A stretch of DNA of 64,000 bases from Ariolimax columbianus (taxonomy: Eukaryota > Mollusca > Gastropoda > Stylommatophora > Arionidae). How positions within the stretch are numbered: position 1 is the first letter of the stretch; the number at the start of each line of letters is the position of its first letter. Below, in pieces: positions 48,307-59,329 of this stretch. Below the pieces are notes generated by a model that did not search any database, was not told the origin of the DNA, and saw nothing but the letters and a program-made list of their open reading frames with translations. The stretch covers positions 64,623,157 to 64,687,156 of the forward strand of contig JAVGWX010000013.1 in NCBI GenBank assembly GCA_036924085.1, written 5' to 3'. A program made the position numbers and the translations under genes.

Positions 48307-51002
48307 CACAATAGCATTATCAACTCTCAAACCCTTCGACGGTTTGCAAAGACTGGCCTTTTCAAACAAGCTAAACGCCTACTGTATATGTATTTCCTTA
48401 ATGGATGAATCAACAACAACAGAACAATCGAAGGTGTTTTGCAATCAATTCTAGAGCTGCATTTATAGTGGTAGTAGGAACAGTACGTAATAAGTAGTTT
48501 TGGAAATGTATGTTTAAAATAATAAGATATGAATTACTACAATGCTTTCAATTTAGTGTATTTTAATAGTGTCAGTATTCGAATATATCATAAATACACA
48601 GAGTGACAGCAAAGAGCAATTTTATCAATACCTGGGCTTTAGGAATGTGTACTTTAATATCTGTTTGTTTACATTTGTCAATATGGCAACTTATGCGTCT
48701 TGTGAAATAAAGAAATAAACAAGAAACAAACACACACTGGAATAAGGTTTAATTTAATGTTTACGTTTTTCTTATGCCACATTATGAATATTATGTCTAC
48801 ATATATTCAGCCAGCAGTAAACATGCAAGATTCCATTTGGCTAGTGTTATTAAAATGATGGTAATGGGTGTCCTGTTCTAAAAAATGTACAGTTTAAAAT
48901 TTGGATATGTACAATGAGATTAACAATCTATAGATGCAATGTTAGAGAAATTTATAACATAACAGTCTACATACATTTGCTTTTACATATCCAAGCTTGA
49001 ACAATTTAAAAGTAGCACACACGGAATATAAGCACGCTTAAACATAAACAACTTTCAGCACAGGATCTTCGATTAGCTAGATAACAGTTTCACGGTGTAG
49101 TAGTGAACTGTATTTACATGGACAATGATTACTTCGTCATAAGGGCAATGTATTCAAAAGAAAGGGATGTAATAAATGCACTACAATAATATAAATGATT
49201 TAATAAATACATGAAAATAAAGCAAATACTTATAATAGTTAAGGTTGCGTATAATGGAGCATACCATACGAAATTTAACTTTCGGAAATTTCTAACATTT
49301 ATTTGCATTTTATGAATATTATTAAATTCATTTTAAAAACAATATGCGAGTCGCTGTCACCACAACAGAGCTAACTTAAACAGGCATCAGCATATATGCT
49401 AACTCTAACCTTACTATTAACAGCTACAGGAGCAGCCAGTGTTGTCTTCTGCCAGTTACTTGTCCAGTTCGCTCCATGACTTCGACGCCGGTCAAGGTTC
49501 AAGGTTCAGCTCTTGTGATAAGGACGGCTTTGCTGTCACAATCGTCGTCGACGAGCGCCCGGGGTCGCGAGCTGTTCCTCCCCATATGTCGTGCACGAGG
49601 ACGACAACAAGCGTGAGAAATTTGGTCGGGTGGATAATTAACACCTATCGCCTTCAGTGTACAGATGCCAATGTACACGTCCATGTGGTTCTGGTGTAGG
49701 GCCATAGCTCACTCGTTCTAAGGTTTGTAACCTGGATAAAGAGGGGAGACGCCCAAGCCAGAACCTCTCACGCAAATTTTGTATGATGGGATAACTCTTA
49801 TTTATATATTTTTTGTATTTGTTTGGTTATGTCCCTCGCTATGTTTAAAGAAACACTGGATGTCAACAACATCGGCGACGAAGATGGCACACGACATAAA
49901 ACTACACCCCCTTCCACGCCTTCTAACGACACAAGTTGATAGAAGATGATGAGGATGATGATGATAATAATCATGACAATAATAATAACAAAACATTGGC
50001 CATTGACCTACAATAGAGCAATTAGATAGATGTTTAAGCATACAACCATGAAGGAATGATTATTCCGTGAGATAAGCAGAAGAAAAGGTGTGATTCCCAT
50101 AAAAAAATGTTATTAGAGGAAACATAAGACCACACTATATGTACATGTACAGCGTAGGATACAACGTTGGTAGAGTGGCTGCTTCTTTCCGGCTGCAACT
50201 TGTTCCAGCCAACCCAGCTGTAAACGAGTACCAGATTTACTGTTAGGAGAAATGATAGAGGAACAGGAATTGGTTTTCACAAAACCTGAAGTTTTTGGTT
50301 TGATTAGAGGTTTCAATTTCTTGATTCTGTGACGAAGACTTGCCCTTTTCTACCCCAGACCATTGTCCTTTGTGAGGTATCATGTCGTATTGACCAGTTC
50401 ATGGATTCGTGTGTGTATCAGAACAATGACGATTCTAGTACCTCATCCCTGATGGTAATAAAATAAATTTATATATCAGTGATATTGTAAGCCAAGACAT
50501 CGAGGAACGGAACTGGCTACCCCCATCTGATAAAAGCTAAAACCTCTTATAGAGAAGTTTCTACCACAGCATCCCCGACTACAGTATATTTGTATTACTC
50601 GATGTATCCATGAATGTAAAAAGCAAGTTGGCTGTGTTTGTATTCTGACATTCTTTCCTTGACATAATCAACAGTTTCTTGGGCGGATTGTCGCTACGGC
50701 TGGCACGTTCTAAATGCATGTTTTTGCTCGTGAGCTTCAATCCCTTCTGTATTTTGTGTTGGCCTTTAACTGGTAGTGGGCGGGGTACATTAGAATGTCT
50801 TATATGATCACAGCAGTTCATATTTGTCCCACATTAGTTGGTAGTCAGCATTGATTGCTGAGAGTACAGAGAAACAAGAAGACCAAAGTAGAGAGAGAGA
50901 AAGAGAGAGAGAGAGAAAGAGAGAGAGGATGAACAACAGAAATATGAAAATTGTTAGATGACTGTTAATTTGTGCAGTTGTTAAAAACAATTCGAGGTAA
51001 AT
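48307..51002. other. AT-rich spacer, unit 3 copy
   Basis: Diverged copy of 870-3561, including the 86-aa ORF at 49439-49699. The plus-strand ORF at 2810-3010 of unit 1 is disrupted here by substitutions (atgaaagag to atgatagag, ctgggacg to ctgtgacg), which argues against a conserved protein there. Confidence 0.6.
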
Positions 51003-51970
51003 CTTCTTCTTCGTACGCTGTCAGACGTCAACTTGAATTTTTTCGAAGAAGGTAGCTGTCATCCTGAGGCTGTCGACACTACCAAAGAGCTTGTCTAGTG
51101 TTGCCACTGGTGATGGCCATATGTGCTTTCTCTGGTTCTCGTATGTCGGGCAATTTTGCAGCAGATGTTCCGCGGTCATTTTCCCTGTACCACAGGTGCA
51201 TTCGTCAGTACCACCTTTCTTCAGTTTATTGAATAGATGGTACCTCAGTCTGTTGTGGCCTGTGCGGAGTCTGAAGACCACGACCTGCTCTCTTCTGTTC
51301 AACTGGTAGTAGGCATCATTTTTTGTGTAGCCAGTATGCTCTGTTTCTCATTTGGCCATGTATCTGGCCCTAACAAACCTTTTGAACTCTTCGTAGGTCA
51401 CACTAGAATCTGGTTGTGGTAACCTTGCACCTTCTTTAGCCAGTCTGTCTGCCTCCTCGTCCACTACTCAAGCGATGTTAGGGCCTGACTGCATCCGATT
51501 GTTTGCTATGGTGAGATTTTCTTCAGTGGTCCACAAAGCCAGATCGTCTGCAAACATGGAGATGTGGACTCTTCTTAATATATTCTATATTAGGTTCTTT
51601 ATATACACCAGAAAAAAGTGTGGGTGACAGTACTCCCCCTTGAGGTATTCCCTGCTCCAGTGTCACATTTTTGCTCATCTTCCCTTGTACTTGAACTCTG
51701 GCTGATCTGTTTTCGAGATAGTGTCTGATCAATTTGTACATTTGTCCAGATACTTCACTTCTTTATAGCTTGGCTTTAAGTCCCTCTTTCACCACCTTGT
51801 CAAATGCCCTCTCTAGATCCACCCAAACCGCTACTGTATGTTTTTTCTCCTGGTAAGCATCCTCTATTTTCTGCGCATTGAGAGTGATCTGATCCTCGGT
51901 GGATCTGTGTTGTCTAAATCCTGCTTTCTGTGGAATTAATATGTGTTTTTCTTCCAGGTGCCACATCAGT
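51003..51970 (-). mobile_element. I/Nimb-like LINE fragment, unit 3, part left of RTE
   Basis: Copy of the 3' portion of 3562-4648, split by the RTE at 51971. The RNase H tail part is at 51021-51302, and RT remnants with EQGIPQGGVLSPTLF at 51523-51741 and VDLERAFDKV at 51763-52062. Here the motif B glycine pair is in its normal form (PQGG). The ORF 51763-52062 runs into the RTE 5' end and is therefore an artificial fusion. Confidence 0.85.
51959..51970. repeat. RTE target-site duplication, left
   Basis: The sequence tgccacatcagt, identical to 55385-55396. It occurs once at the empty sites in units 1 and 2. Confidence 0.95.
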
Positions 51971-52349
51971 TGGAGGGTAGGGCAGAAGTGTGTAAGGGAT
52001 AGCACCTCACGGTGAGAGGCAGCCACATCCTTGATGGCCAGGATCCTATTTGGTTCCCCCACTTCTGTCTAGCTCACGTACGGCAGCGCCACCCCCCGGG
52101 CAACGGCTTTGGCTGGCCGGCTAAACTACGTGGGTGAAATGACAAGAAGGGGAGTCCACCCCTGACAAGTACACACAGCTGCTGGTGGAAGAGGCGGAAG
52201 ATCGACCTGTGCGACAACGACTCTGAAGGCGAGAGCTGGAAACGCCTGGTATCGGGCTAATGGCGCACCAGAGACCATAGTTGGTAAGCGGCCAGAACAA
52301 TGTCCAGAAAGCAATGGCAAACTACTGGATGTAAAATGCCAAGAAACCT

Positions 52350-54080
52350 ATGACAGTCGAGAGAAAAGAAACTCAAAGATCTGATGGTGAGGCCCTCAGA
52401 CCAGGCAGATCATCGACACCAACTGGGGAAGAGGCCAATTTCAGAGTCAGTACAAGTAATAGAGATGACGGCCTAAAGCCTGACTGCATTACAGTGGACA
52501 ACTCTGAAATGGGACTAAAAACAAAACTAAGAATAGGCACCTGGAATGTCAGGAGCCTATACCAGGGCAAGTTATTCATGATCGGAAGAGAAATGAAGAG
52601 AACCAAGATAGAGATTCTTGGAGTCTCTGAGCATAGATGGGCCGGACAAGAGCACTGTACCAGCTCCTCAGGAGAAACATTTATATACTCTAGGACGGAC
52701 AAGGGTGGAAAAAGCGGGGTCGGCTTTATTCTGTCAAAGAAGACAGCACCTTCACTACTGGGTTACAATCCAGTCAACGACCGCATAATTGTAATCAGAC
52801 TAAAGAAAAAGACTAGAAATTTAACAATAATTCAAGTTTATGCACCAACATCAGCAGCAGACGATTGTGAAATGGATGATTTTTACAACACCTTGCAAGA
52901 AGCGATGGAAAAAGTAGAAAAAAGAGACATCTTGGTCATCATTGGAGATTTCAATGCGAAAGTCGGAGAGGAAAGAGCCGAAGAGGAGAGAAGTGTTCGA
53001 GGACCTTTTGGTTTGGGACACAGAAATGAGCGAAGAGAAAGACTGGTTGAATTCTGCACAGAAAACAACCTCTCCATTGCCAACACCTTCTTCAAACAAC
53101 ATCCACGAAGACTGTACACGTGGACCTCCCCGGATGGCAACAGCAGAAACCAAATAGACTACATCCTAGTGCAACAAAGATGGAGATCAAATGTGCTGGC
53201 GACAAAAACACTGCCAGGAGCAGACTGCGATACGTACCACGAATTACTGTTTGCAGTTTTCCAAACAAGACTACGCAGGATCTACAAAGGTTGCCAGCCA
53301 ATACGCTTCGATGTATCAGCAATACCTACTGAATACAACATCAAAGTAGAAAACAAATTTGAGGCGTTGCTTGCTATACAGGAAGAGATGACATCTGAGG
53401 AGTTGACATCGTACGCAAGGGAGATTTTGATCTCGACAGCAAAAGAAATGATTCCAAAGATATTGCACAAGACACAGAGCTATTTAACAGACGAAACACA
53501 GAAACTCATTGCAGAAAGGCAACAATTAAAACAAATGGGAAGTAACGGGACCAACACAGCATATAAAAACTGCGCAAGAAAAGTTAGAAGAGAAATAAGA
53601 AAAGATAAAAGAAGATTCATAGTAGAAACATGTAAGGATATAGAAAACCTACAACAACAAGGCAAAGAAAGAGATGCATTCAAAGCAATAAGAACACTGA
53701 CAAGGGAATTCCGTCCGGTTCCACATGTCATAAATGACGAAGAGGATAACACGCTAACAGAAACCAAAGACATACTGAATAGATGGAGAGAGTACTGCAG
53801 AACCATGTATGGAGACAGCACAAAGCGCTCAGTTACAATCCTACCAAAGGATGAGAAAGAACCTGAACCAACATTGGAAGAAGTACGCTCTGCAATTAAA
53901 AGCCTGAAAAATGGAAAGTCCCCAGGATGCGATGATATCCCAGCAGAGCTAATACAAGCAGGAGGAGAGGCATGTGCTCGAGTCTACCACAAGCTGTGTA
54001 AACAGATATGGCACAGTGCAGAGTGGCCAGAAGCATGGAAGAAATCAATTTATATTCCCCTCCCCAAAAAGGCAACCTGA
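52350..54080 (+). pseudogene. RTE polyprotein, N-terminal part: endonuclease and RT start
   Basis: 576 aa. An AP-type endonuclease spans about residues 55-310, with IGTWNVRSLY, ILGVSEHRW, IIQVYAPTSA, ILVIIGDFNAKVG (GDFN at about 199-202), RRLYTWTSPDGNSRNQIDYI, and a final motif reading GADCDTYHELL. In active relatives this last motif has Asp before His (SDH type); here it is Tyr, one base away. A linker follows, then the RT start at about 510-576: IKSLKNGKSPGCDDIPAELI and WKKSIYIPLPKK. The frame then leaves the family and stops. An A-run (ccccaaaaaggc) one base shorter than expected explains the shift. The ATG at 52350 is the first long-frame start, but the native start could differ. Confidence 0.9.
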
Positions 54081-55381
54081 AGCTGTGCACGAACTACCGA
54101 ACTATCGCACTGATCAGCCATGCTAGCAAGATACTCCTGCGAATCCTATTAAGAAGGATAGAGAAAAGGTTTGAATCTGAAATTCACGTAGTCCAGGCAG
54201 GTTTTAGGAAAGACAGAGGGACCCGGGACCACATATTCAATTTAAGGAATATCTATGAAAAATGTAGAGAGTTTAATGTAGACCTGTACACATGTTTCAT
54301 TGATTACACTAAGGCCTTCGACACGGTAAAACATCAAAATCTGTGGAGAATCATGAAGGAAATGGGGTTTTCTTTGCATATAGTCCATCTCATTGAAACA
54401 TTATACCAAGATCAACAAGCCGCTGTCCGAGTATCTGGGCAAACATCAGATTGGTTTGCAGTACAAAAGGGAGTCCGACAGGGATGTATACTCTCACCTT
54501 ATCTGTACAACATATATGCGGAATGTATAATGAGAAATGTGCGAGAAGATGAGAACATTGAAAGTTTCGACCCATTTACGATTGGGGGGTACGAGATTCC
54601 AGAGTTACGATATGCAGATGACACAGTGATACTATCAAGAAGTGCGGAAGGGCTAGAGCAGCTACTTTCAGCCGTTAATGGACATAGTAAAGATCAAAAT
54701 CTGTTCATAAACATAAACAAAACAAAGATAATGACCACCGATAAAACACAATGTCAGCATACATTTACAGTGGGTGGTGAGGAAATAGATCAGGTTACAC
54801 ATTTTGAATATCTGGGCTCCAGAATCGACAAAAATGGTGACTGCTCGAAAGAAATCAGAAGAAGACTAGCTATGGCAATGCAGAGACTGAACAGCCTGAA
54901 GAAATTATGGCAGGGCACCAACAAAACGATAAAAGTAAAAGTCTTGAGACCCTGTGTTTTTCCTGTGGCAGCTTATGGCTGTGAAGCATGGACGATTACC
55001 AAAACGTCTAGACAAAGAATCGAATCCTTCGAGTCAAAATGTTACAGAAAGATCCTCAGAATACCATGGACAGAGAAAAGAACAAATGTAGACATTCGGC
55101 AAGAGTTGAGCATAGAGGAGAACTGGTTTATCAATTCCATTTTGGCTAGAAAATGCAAATATTTTGGTCACATCAAGAGACACAACGGTCTTGAGAGGAC
55201 GGTGATGGAAGGTATGGTGCCAGGCAAAAGAGGAAGGGGTAGACCAAGAAGACGATGGCACCAAGATATCCAGGAGTGCCTGAGTATGACAGTGGCGGAA
55301 GCTGGAGTTTTGGCAAGGGAACGAGTTTCTTTCAGACAGACTGTGATGGGAGCGACGTTCTACAAAGGACATGCTACATGA
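54008..55381 (+). pseudogene. RTE polyprotein, C-terminal part: reverse transcriptase
   Basis: 457 aa open frame; family sequence starts at about residue 20 (KGNLKLCTNYRTIALISHAS). RT motifs in order are QAGFRKDRGTRDHIFNL, motif A CFIDYTKAFDTVKHQNLW, motif B VRQGCILSPYLYNIYAE, motif C RYADDTVILS (YADD at about 202-205) and EYLGSRIDKNGDCS. The C-terminal region has WFINSILARKCKYFGHIKRH and the basic GKRGRGRPRRRWHQDI. The catalytic triad residues are intact. The stop is 3 bp before the end of the element. The AUG at 54008 lies in shifted frame and is probably not a natural start; together the two parts would give about 1,000 aa, normal for RTE. Confidence 0.9.
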
Positions 55382-55384
55382 TGA

Positions 55385-55396
55385 TGCCACATCAGT
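55385..55396. repeat. RTE target-site duplication, right
   Basis: The sequence tgccacatcagt directly follows the tail catgatga. The host LINE sequence then resumes with ctgatgtttatcatacgctc. Confidence 0.95.
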
Positions 55397-55508
55397 CTGA
55401 TGTTTATCATACGCTCCATCAGTTTACCTACACAGCTCAGTAGACTGATAGGCCTGTATCAAATTTGGATCTGTTCTATCTTGTTCTTTCTTTGGTACTG
55501 GTATTCGA
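55397..55508 (-). mobile_element. I/Nimb-like LINE fragment, unit 3, part right of RTE
   Basis: Continuation of 51003-51970 beyond the RTE insertion. On the minus strand it encodes the NGYRPISLLSCVGKL region, with the same frame damage as units 1 and 2 at ccaaatttgatacaggcc. Confidence 0.85.
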
Positions 55509-56047
55509 TGTAAATGATTTTAACATGAAAAGGAAAAGGTAATCCTTTCGCAATCATTGATCTCGAGGTTGAAGTGTTAGAGACTTCACTGTACTAGGCC
55601 TCAGCTTTTTATGAGGTGGGGTGGCCAACTCATGTAGTCGCCACATTTCCTTCAATGACACTTAGCGACGTACAGGTTTAGTTATTAATGACAATATCAT
55701 TTGACAGAGTTGAGAGTAAGTAATTACGATTAGAAAAGTGAATCACTTTCTACAGCTTTATGAAAATGGTTAGAGCTAGTGTGTGACTTTATCTATGTCG
55801 AGATAGCATTTCTTGAAATCATTCCTCCTGCATAGTTTATAAGAATGAAATAGCCGATATGCTGACTTCAAAAGCCATAACAGCATGTTGTTGTTATTGT
55901 TGTTGTATTTATTGTTGTTGTAGAATGCCCGTAATATAAAAGATTAATTTTGTGTGCGTCCTGTAAAAGACGTTAAGTGGCGGGCTGCAACAGGATGTAA
56001 GAATATCCTTGAGAGTTTGAAAGATTAGTTGGCAGGGGCATAAACTT
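55509..56047. other. Spacer, unit 3 copy
   Basis: Copy of 4649-5189. Nothing recognised. Confidence 0.55.
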
Positions 56048-56164
56048 AAACATAAAGATACACCTAAGTACCTAGGAATTACAATGGATCGCACATTGTC
56101 CTACAAAGAACAATGTGAAGCGGTGAAACAAAAAGTTAGCACAATCATAAGACGTACTGAGTAA
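56048..56164 (+). pseudogene. Shard of LINE reverse transcriptase, unit 3 copy
   Basis: Copy of 5190-5306 with the reading KYLGITMDRTLSYKEQCEAV followed by KQKVSTIIRRTE and TAA. It supports the view that unit 1 is the altered version at this site. Confidence 0.6.
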
Positions 56165-56175
56165 GCTAACAAACA

Positions 56176-57716
56176 CGGCATAACTTAACTTAACATAACG
56201 TTTTTATATTGGTTTAGAAAACTCATCAGAGTCTGTAGACAACCAGTCCCATTTGCATTACTCTGCTCTAATAACTATGTACATCATATTTATTCTTAAA
56301 TGTGTTAACTGTCTCTGTCTCCACTATTTCCTGGGGCAAAGCATTCCAAGCATTCACCACTGTCTGAATAAAAAAAAAATGTCCTTTGTCCAATTTGGAC
56401 CTTTCGTTAGTTAATTTGTATCTGTGCCCTTTTGTGATTATCTTATCAACTTAGATTAAGTCACGTTTAATTCTTCTCTTTTCTAGACACTAACGGTTGG
56501 TTTTTCTGAGTCTTTCCTCGTAACTGTAATTCTGGAATCCCACTATCAGTTTTGTCGCTATTCTTTGTATCCTTTCCAGCATATTTATAGCTCTTCTACG
56601 ATAAGGACTCCACATCTGTACATAGTACTCCGATCTAGGTCTAACTAATGCTTTATACAGTTTCTCAATCACCTCATTACTCCTATGTTTAATATTTCTT
56701 CTTTTTTTTATCATAAATAACGTTGCATTTGACTTATTCACTGCTACCTGGACTTGCTCACTCACCTTACCTGTATGCTCTATTATTACCCCTATGTCCC
56801 TTTCGTTATCTATCATTCTAGTATTTTTCTCGCCTATTCTGTAATTTTGTTCCATTTTTTACTTCACACCACTCAGAATACTCCTTATTTATGCCAATCG
56901 CTGTCTTCTTCCCGTTAACCAACTTTCAATCCATTCGGCAACCTGCCCATCTATCCCATGTGATTTTAACTTTTTAAATAATCGTTGATGAGGTACTATA
57001 TCAAAAGCCTTTGTAAAATCTAGATAAATAACATCAACTGGTTCTCCCTTATCTGTGATTTTAGTAATCACCTCCATGCACTCCAATAGATTTGTTAAGC
57101 ACGGTCTCCCTCTAGTAAACCCATGCTGACTATTTCTGATTAGATGGAGGAGTGTTCTTTTGTATATATAGACTGTGCAAAAGTATTGATTTATTAGATT
57201 AGCTATCTCCCTATTTTCTCTGCTTATTGTCACTGTACTGTCTATGAGAAAGCCTACCTTGTCTTTAGGTCTTTGTTTATTTCTAACATTAGAAAAGAAG
57301 CTTTTACCCTCAGTCTTGATCCTATTAGTAAGTTTTTTTCGAAGTCAATTTTTGCTGTTTTAATTACTTTCTGAGCTGTTTTGCTTGTCCAAATATTTTT
57401 AATATATTTCTTTTGATTTACTTGCCTTTATATACTTTGTCCAGGCTTTATTTTAAGCTCTTGTACATTTAGCTAACAATCTAGTAATCCATTTTTTATG
57501 ATTGGTGTTTACCTCCATACATGGAACATATTCGACTTTTAGTTGTTCTAAAAGTGTTTTGAAACACTCTGACTCTTGTTCAACGTCTGTACCTCTGACA
57601 ATATCTTTCCAGTTTATGTGGCTGTCTGTATCTTTCCTCTTCTGTACATCTGTCTTAGAGTAGTCGTATGCTCGTGAGTGTATATTTACATACATTGTAA
57701 AGGCTGTTATAGGATA
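56176..57716 (-). mobile_element. CR1/L2-like LINE remnant, unit 3 copy
   Basis: Copy of 5318-7276 with two further deletions. One removes about 376 bp (unit 1 6346-6721) at ctgattagat/ggaggagtg near 57145, fusing NQYFCTVY to HLIRNSQHGF. The other is a smaller deletion in the 3' UTR near 56432. The part after the missing RT centre is better preserved here (EQNYRIGEKNTRMIDNERDI in 56490-56855). Confidence 0.85.
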
Positions 57717-57756
57717 TATTTTATGGACAACTGATCACTGCAGCTAAAGGAATCGA

Positions 57757-58263
57757 CTACCCCACACCGCGATTCAAGGTCGTATGCAAGATGGACATGA
57801 GGTCATGCGACATCCAAGCCGAAAGCTCAGGATTGAGTCGATTGCAGACAGTCAGTTGGGAAGTGCACAGTAGTTGCCGACGCTTGTAGAGGCCATCTGG
57901 AACCAGAGAAATGGGCACGACTGAAAAGATCGGGGAACACCCCGGCAAGTCAGCCTCCTTAGCCCCGTTGTACGATCTGCGACAGGGACTACCACTCACG
58001 TACCGGCGTTTGCAGCCATAGCAGACTGTGTCGAAATACGGGAGACAGAGCTGGGCAAACTTCGCCGGGGCGCCAGGCGCATGATGATCAGTGACTGAGA
58101 CGCCAATGAACTGATGAATATTAAATGTATTTACTTGTCTTGGCTTGGCTTCGTTTGTTCTCCATCTCCCGCTACCAAACCCTGACACGGGCCTAAGTAG
58201 CAGAACGCAGTCCAGAGAACGGAATGCGTTATGTCGATATTTGCACCTTTCGGTCCAACACAT
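57757..58263 (-). other. Unidentified 168-aa ORF
   Basis: Longest frame in the segment equivalent to 7277-8188. It has several cysteines in the middle (FDTVCYGCKRRYVSGSPCRR) and no motif I recognise. In units 1 and 2 the frame is cut by TGA where this copy has TCA. A frame open only in the oldest-looking unit could be a remnant of a real protein or chance. An overlapping antisense ORF exists (58145-58327). Confidence 0.25.
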
Positions 58264-58585
58264 CCGACTTCAGCAAGCATTTTTTGAGTACCGGGTTATC
58301 ATTCCCTCTTCGATCCCTTCTCCTTAGCCAGTCTGCTCTGTTGCAGCCTGTTTTCTAGAATACTGCGCGGACGTGTAGAACGGCCTTGGCAGCTCCGGTT
58401 CGCTAGCCCTTACGCTATCAGTCAGCTATGGCTCGCTGACCGCTGCAGCTCATGCGCTACTCACCATCTTGATCCGGTATTTACTTGATTTTGAAGAAAT
58501 ATGATCATGACAATAATAATGGATCTATCGCCGTCGATGAAAATAACCAACATCATCATGTGTCATATTGCGCCCTTAAGGCTGT

Positions 58586-59329
58586 GGGCGGATGCGTGCA
58601 TGACAGATTAAGCCAACACCAGCTGGTGCTGGTTTTCCCTCTACTCTACTCTATACTTCCATCTGATCGCGCGTCGACCCTCGCTAACTGCATGCAAGGC
58701 TCTTTTTGGCCTCGCCTTTTTCAGGCCAAACGATTTACTGCCAGGATTCACTGAATCGCTTTTATTGACGTCCACGTTATCGCTTTACTGCGCGAAGCTC
58801 GCTAAACAGAAGTTTCTTTTGAAACCTTTAGCTTGACATTCGAGAAACTTGGCCAGTCTATCTCACTTTAAATTTCTACAAAAGTGTATGAATAGTGTAG
58901 TAGTAATGAAAAGAGTATGGTTATTTGTGATGTGGTCTTGTAACCAATTTGGAGTATGTGTCATGTAGAAGTGATTCAACCTCCTGGCGTGTTTGGCGTA
59001 CACACTCCAGCTCTCTCACCCATAGATCAGGGTTTAGTGACTGGCCGGATGTTTACCAATCAGATTAGTTGCTGTTTAACGATATACTTCATTTAAACAT
59101 TCAAATCTTCTTCGGGCAATATCAGGTAGTACTATTTACTCATGTTTATCTTCTTTTTCTTTCTCTTCTTTTTCTTCTTCTTTCTCTTCTTTTTAGTCTT
59201 CTTTTTTTTCTTTGTCCTCTTCTTCTTATTTTTTCTTTCTCTTCTTCTTCTTTTCTTTTTCTCATTCTTTCTTTTCTTCTTTTTCTTCTTCGTTTTCTTC
59301 TTTTTCTAGCTCACCGACAATTGTATTAA
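58586..59329. other. Unit 3-specific segment with pyrimidine tract
   Basis: Sequence absent from units 1 and 2 apart from gctctttttggcctcgcctt (58699-58718), which they retain between two deletions (58586-58696 and 58724-59941). It contains a long T/C tract of (TTC)n and (TTTTC)n type at about 59136-59309, immediately 5' of the LINE endonuclease. ORFs through the tract (Phe/Leu/Ser-rich) are low-complexity artefacts. The rest is unidentified. Confidence 0.6.
59136..59309. repeat. Polypyrimidine (TTC/TTTTC) tract
   Basis: About 170 bases almost purely T and C with few interruptions (gtcttc near 59196, attttt near 59229). It is present only in unit 3 because units 1 and 2 have lost the region. 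Confidence 0.9.

Larger units (their letters stand above)
51971..55384 (+). mobile_element. RTE retrotransposon, near full length, 12-bp TSD
   Basis: A 3.4-kb non-LTR retrotransposon found only in unit 3. It is flanked by tgccacatcagt at 51959-51970 and 55385-55396; unit 2 has the single uninterrupted site. It has a 5' UTR of about 380 bp, an endonuclease plus reverse-transcriptase ORF now split in two frames (52350-54080 and 54008-55381), and a very short 3' end with the (ATG)n-type tail catgatga. The single-ORF EN-RT plan, short length and ATG tail place it in the RTE clade. Two defects make it unlikely to be active: a frameshift in an A-run near 54066, and a damaged endonuclease motif. Confidence 0.92.

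Noticed and set aside
51763..52062. 99-aa minus-strand ORF with an RT motif and a novel N-terminus
   Set aside because: The N-terminal part is the antisense of the RTE 5' end. The fusion arises from the RTE insertion into an older LINE.
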